A DNA stretch of 64,000 bases from Allocatelliglobosispora scoriae (lineage in GTDB: Bacteria; Actinomycetota; Actinomycetes; Mycobacteriales; Micromonosporaceae): positions 2,689,001-2,753,000 of the forward strand of contig NZ_JACHMN010000002.1 of the NCBI RefSeq assembly GCF_014204945.1. The letters are read 5' to 3'. Numbering within the stretch: the first letter of the stretch is position 1; the number at the start of each line of letters is the position of its first letter. A model generated the notes under the pieces. That model saw only the letters and a list, made by a program, of their open reading frames with translations, was not told the origin of the DNA and ran no database searches. A program made the position numbers and the translations under genes. Positions 62,874 to 64,000 of the stretch are shown piece after piece.

Positions 62874-64000
62874 CTACTCGGTCAGTGCACCGACCGTGGC
62901 GAGATAAAGGTCACCGTCACCGGTGACGTGCAGATCACCGTCGGCCGCTCCGCTGAACGCCGCCCGACCACCGGTGAGGGTCACCGAGCCCGCGTCGTCC
63001 GCCACCGTCACCGTGCCGCCGAGGCAGAGCAGCGTGCGCGGCCCGGCCACGGTCAGCGTCACCGGGTCACCGGCGACCGCGATCCGGTGCAGCGCGAAAT
63101 CGGGGACCGGCACCGCCCAGACGGCCTGTCCTGGTTCCGACTCGACCGCCGGGAAGAGCGGCGAGTCCAGCACCTCGAAGCGCACGACCCGCAGCAGCTC
63201 CGCGACGTCGACCCGCTTGGGCGTCAGTCCGCCGCGCAGCACGTTGTCGCTCGCCGCCATGATCTCGACGCCGGCACCGTGCAGGTAGGCGTGCAGGTTG
63301 CCGGCCGGCATCCAGATCGCCTCGCCGGGCTGGAGCGTCACGTGGTTGAGCAGCAACGACACCAGGACACCCAGGTCCTGCGGGTATTTCGCGGCGAGCA
63401 GCTCGACCACGTCCGCGTCGGGCCCGGGCAGCAGCCGGGCGCCCTTGGCGACAGTGCCGATGAGCTCGTGGCGCTGGTCCTCCGGCCAGCTCAGCAGCGT
63501 GCCGACGGCCTCCCGCAGATCGCCCCGGCGCAGCAGCGCCACGACCGGTGCGAGATCCGGGATCGCCAGCGCGGCGATCCGGTCGGCGGAGACCAGCGGG
63601 TCGCGGAAGCCGCAGAGTGCCGCCATCGGCTCGATCGCGACGAGGAGCTCGGGCTTGTGGTTGGCGTCGACGTAATTGGGGTCGCCCGCCGCGAACCCGG
63701 CCCGCGCCTGGGCGAGCGTCGGGTGCGCCTGCAACGACAGCGGCTCCGCCGCCGCGAGCACCTTGAGCAGGAAGGGCAGCCGGGGGCCGAACCTCGCCAC
63801 GGTCGGCGCGCCGAGGACGCGCTCGGGCGCGGCGGCGATGACGTCGGCGAGCGAGGAGCCGTCGGGGAGCCGGGACGGTGCCGACGGGTGGGCACCGATC
63901 CACAGCTCCGCCTCGGGCTCCTCCGTCGGCGTGGGGCGCCCCTGCAGGTGAGCGATCACCGTGTGGGAGCCCCACGCGTACCCCCGGATGGGGTTGTCGA
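62874..64000 (-). CDS. manA: Mannose-6-phosphate isomerase, class I (5' truncated by window edge)
   Basis: The frame stays open to the window edge; the visible N-terminus reads DNPIRGYAWGSHTVIAHLQGR, so only a few residues are missing. Zinc ligands are in LSLQAHPTLAQ (Gln, His), ANHKPELLVAI (Glu) and GAGVEIMAASDNVLRGGLTPKRVD, with NLHAYLHG as the active-site His. Interconverts mannose-6-P and fructose-6-P and supplies GDP-mannose for glycans. Gap of 305 bases to ahcY. Confidence 0.96.
   Translation of the reverse strand, partial: DNPIRGYAWGSHTVIAHLQGRPTPTEEPEAELWIGAHPSAPSRLPDGSSLADVIAAAPERVLGAPTVARFGPRLPFLLKVLAAAEPLSLQAHPTLAQARAGFAAGDPNYVDANHKPELLVAIEPMAALCGFRDPLVSADRIAALAIPDLAPVVALLRRGDLREAVGTLLSWPEDQRHELIGTVAKGARLLPGPDADVVELLAAKYPQDLGVLVSLLLNHVTLQPGEAIWMPAGNLHAYLHGAGVEIMAASDNVLRGGLTPKRVDVAELLRVVRFEVLDSPLFPAVESEPGQAVWAVPVPDFALHRIAVAGDPVTLTVAGPRTLLCLGGTVTVADDAGSVTLTGGRAAFSGAADGDLHVTGDGDLYLATVGALTE

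Noticed and set aside
62669-62926. 85-residue open frame between ahcY and manA
   Set aside because: No start signal, unusual composition, overlaps a palindrome and the manA end; better explained as riboswitch-like RNA or spacer.

Overview
The window is high-GC actinobacterial chromosomal DNA. The gene content and order point to a mycelial, non-mycobacterial actinomycete, most likely Micromonosporaceae: mtrA-mtrB-lpqB beside comF, hpf and secA; prfB-ftsE-ftsX-M23 peptidase-smpB-ssrA; manA-ahcY; an Rv3235-family gene; many GTG starts; and many genes that look leaderless. The family assignment is inference. No transposase, integrase, phage gene or CRISPR array was seen. The window starts inside a DUF4239 gene and ends inside manA.

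Layout. 1-6.9 kb: a DUF4239 protein, an XRE-type regulator, then a two-gene operon coding for a Family 2B encapsulin (HK97-fold shell with an inserted cNMP-binding-like domain) and a polyprenyl diphosphate synthase, its probable enzyme cargo; then a secreted FG-GAP repeat protein. 7-15 kb: tRNA-Ala, YqgE, MTA/SAH nucleosidase, a lipoprotein, a hemerythrin-like protein, a MarR regulator divergent from an FAD monooxygenase, and a NarL-type two-component system. 15-21.6 kb: a CWB2 cell-wall lipoprotein, a Nudix hydrolase, a secreted lipase, tmRNA, and two membrane-anchored proteins with CBM2-like outer domains. 21.7-27.2 kb: smpB, LytM peptidase, ftsX, ftsE, prfB and a PadR regulator.

27.4-34.1 kb is a sugar-uptake operon: ROK regulator, ABC binding protein, two permeases, GH4 glycosidase and a BadF-type sugar kinase. 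34-38 kb: pruA, two proteins of unknown function, a BldC-like DNA-binding protein and an Rv3235-family protein. 38.4-39.5 kb is a repeat island with 38 copies of a 15-bp unit beyond the secA stop codon. 39.5-50.3 kb: secA, two GNAT genes, hpf, comF, lpqB, mtrB and mtrA. 50.5-57.6 kb: a membrane operon (DUF4129, DUF4350, MoxR, DUF58) with SpoIIM and RDD proteins. 57.7-61 kb: the efeUOB iron system with a likely IdeR box. 61-64 kb: ahcY and manA.

The strongest candidate for an unusual system is the encapsulin/polyprenyl synthase operon. A second theme is a set of long, often perfect palindromes (arms up to 37 bp) in many intergenic gaps, some sharing core sequences, which look like strong terminators or a dispersed palindromic element family.
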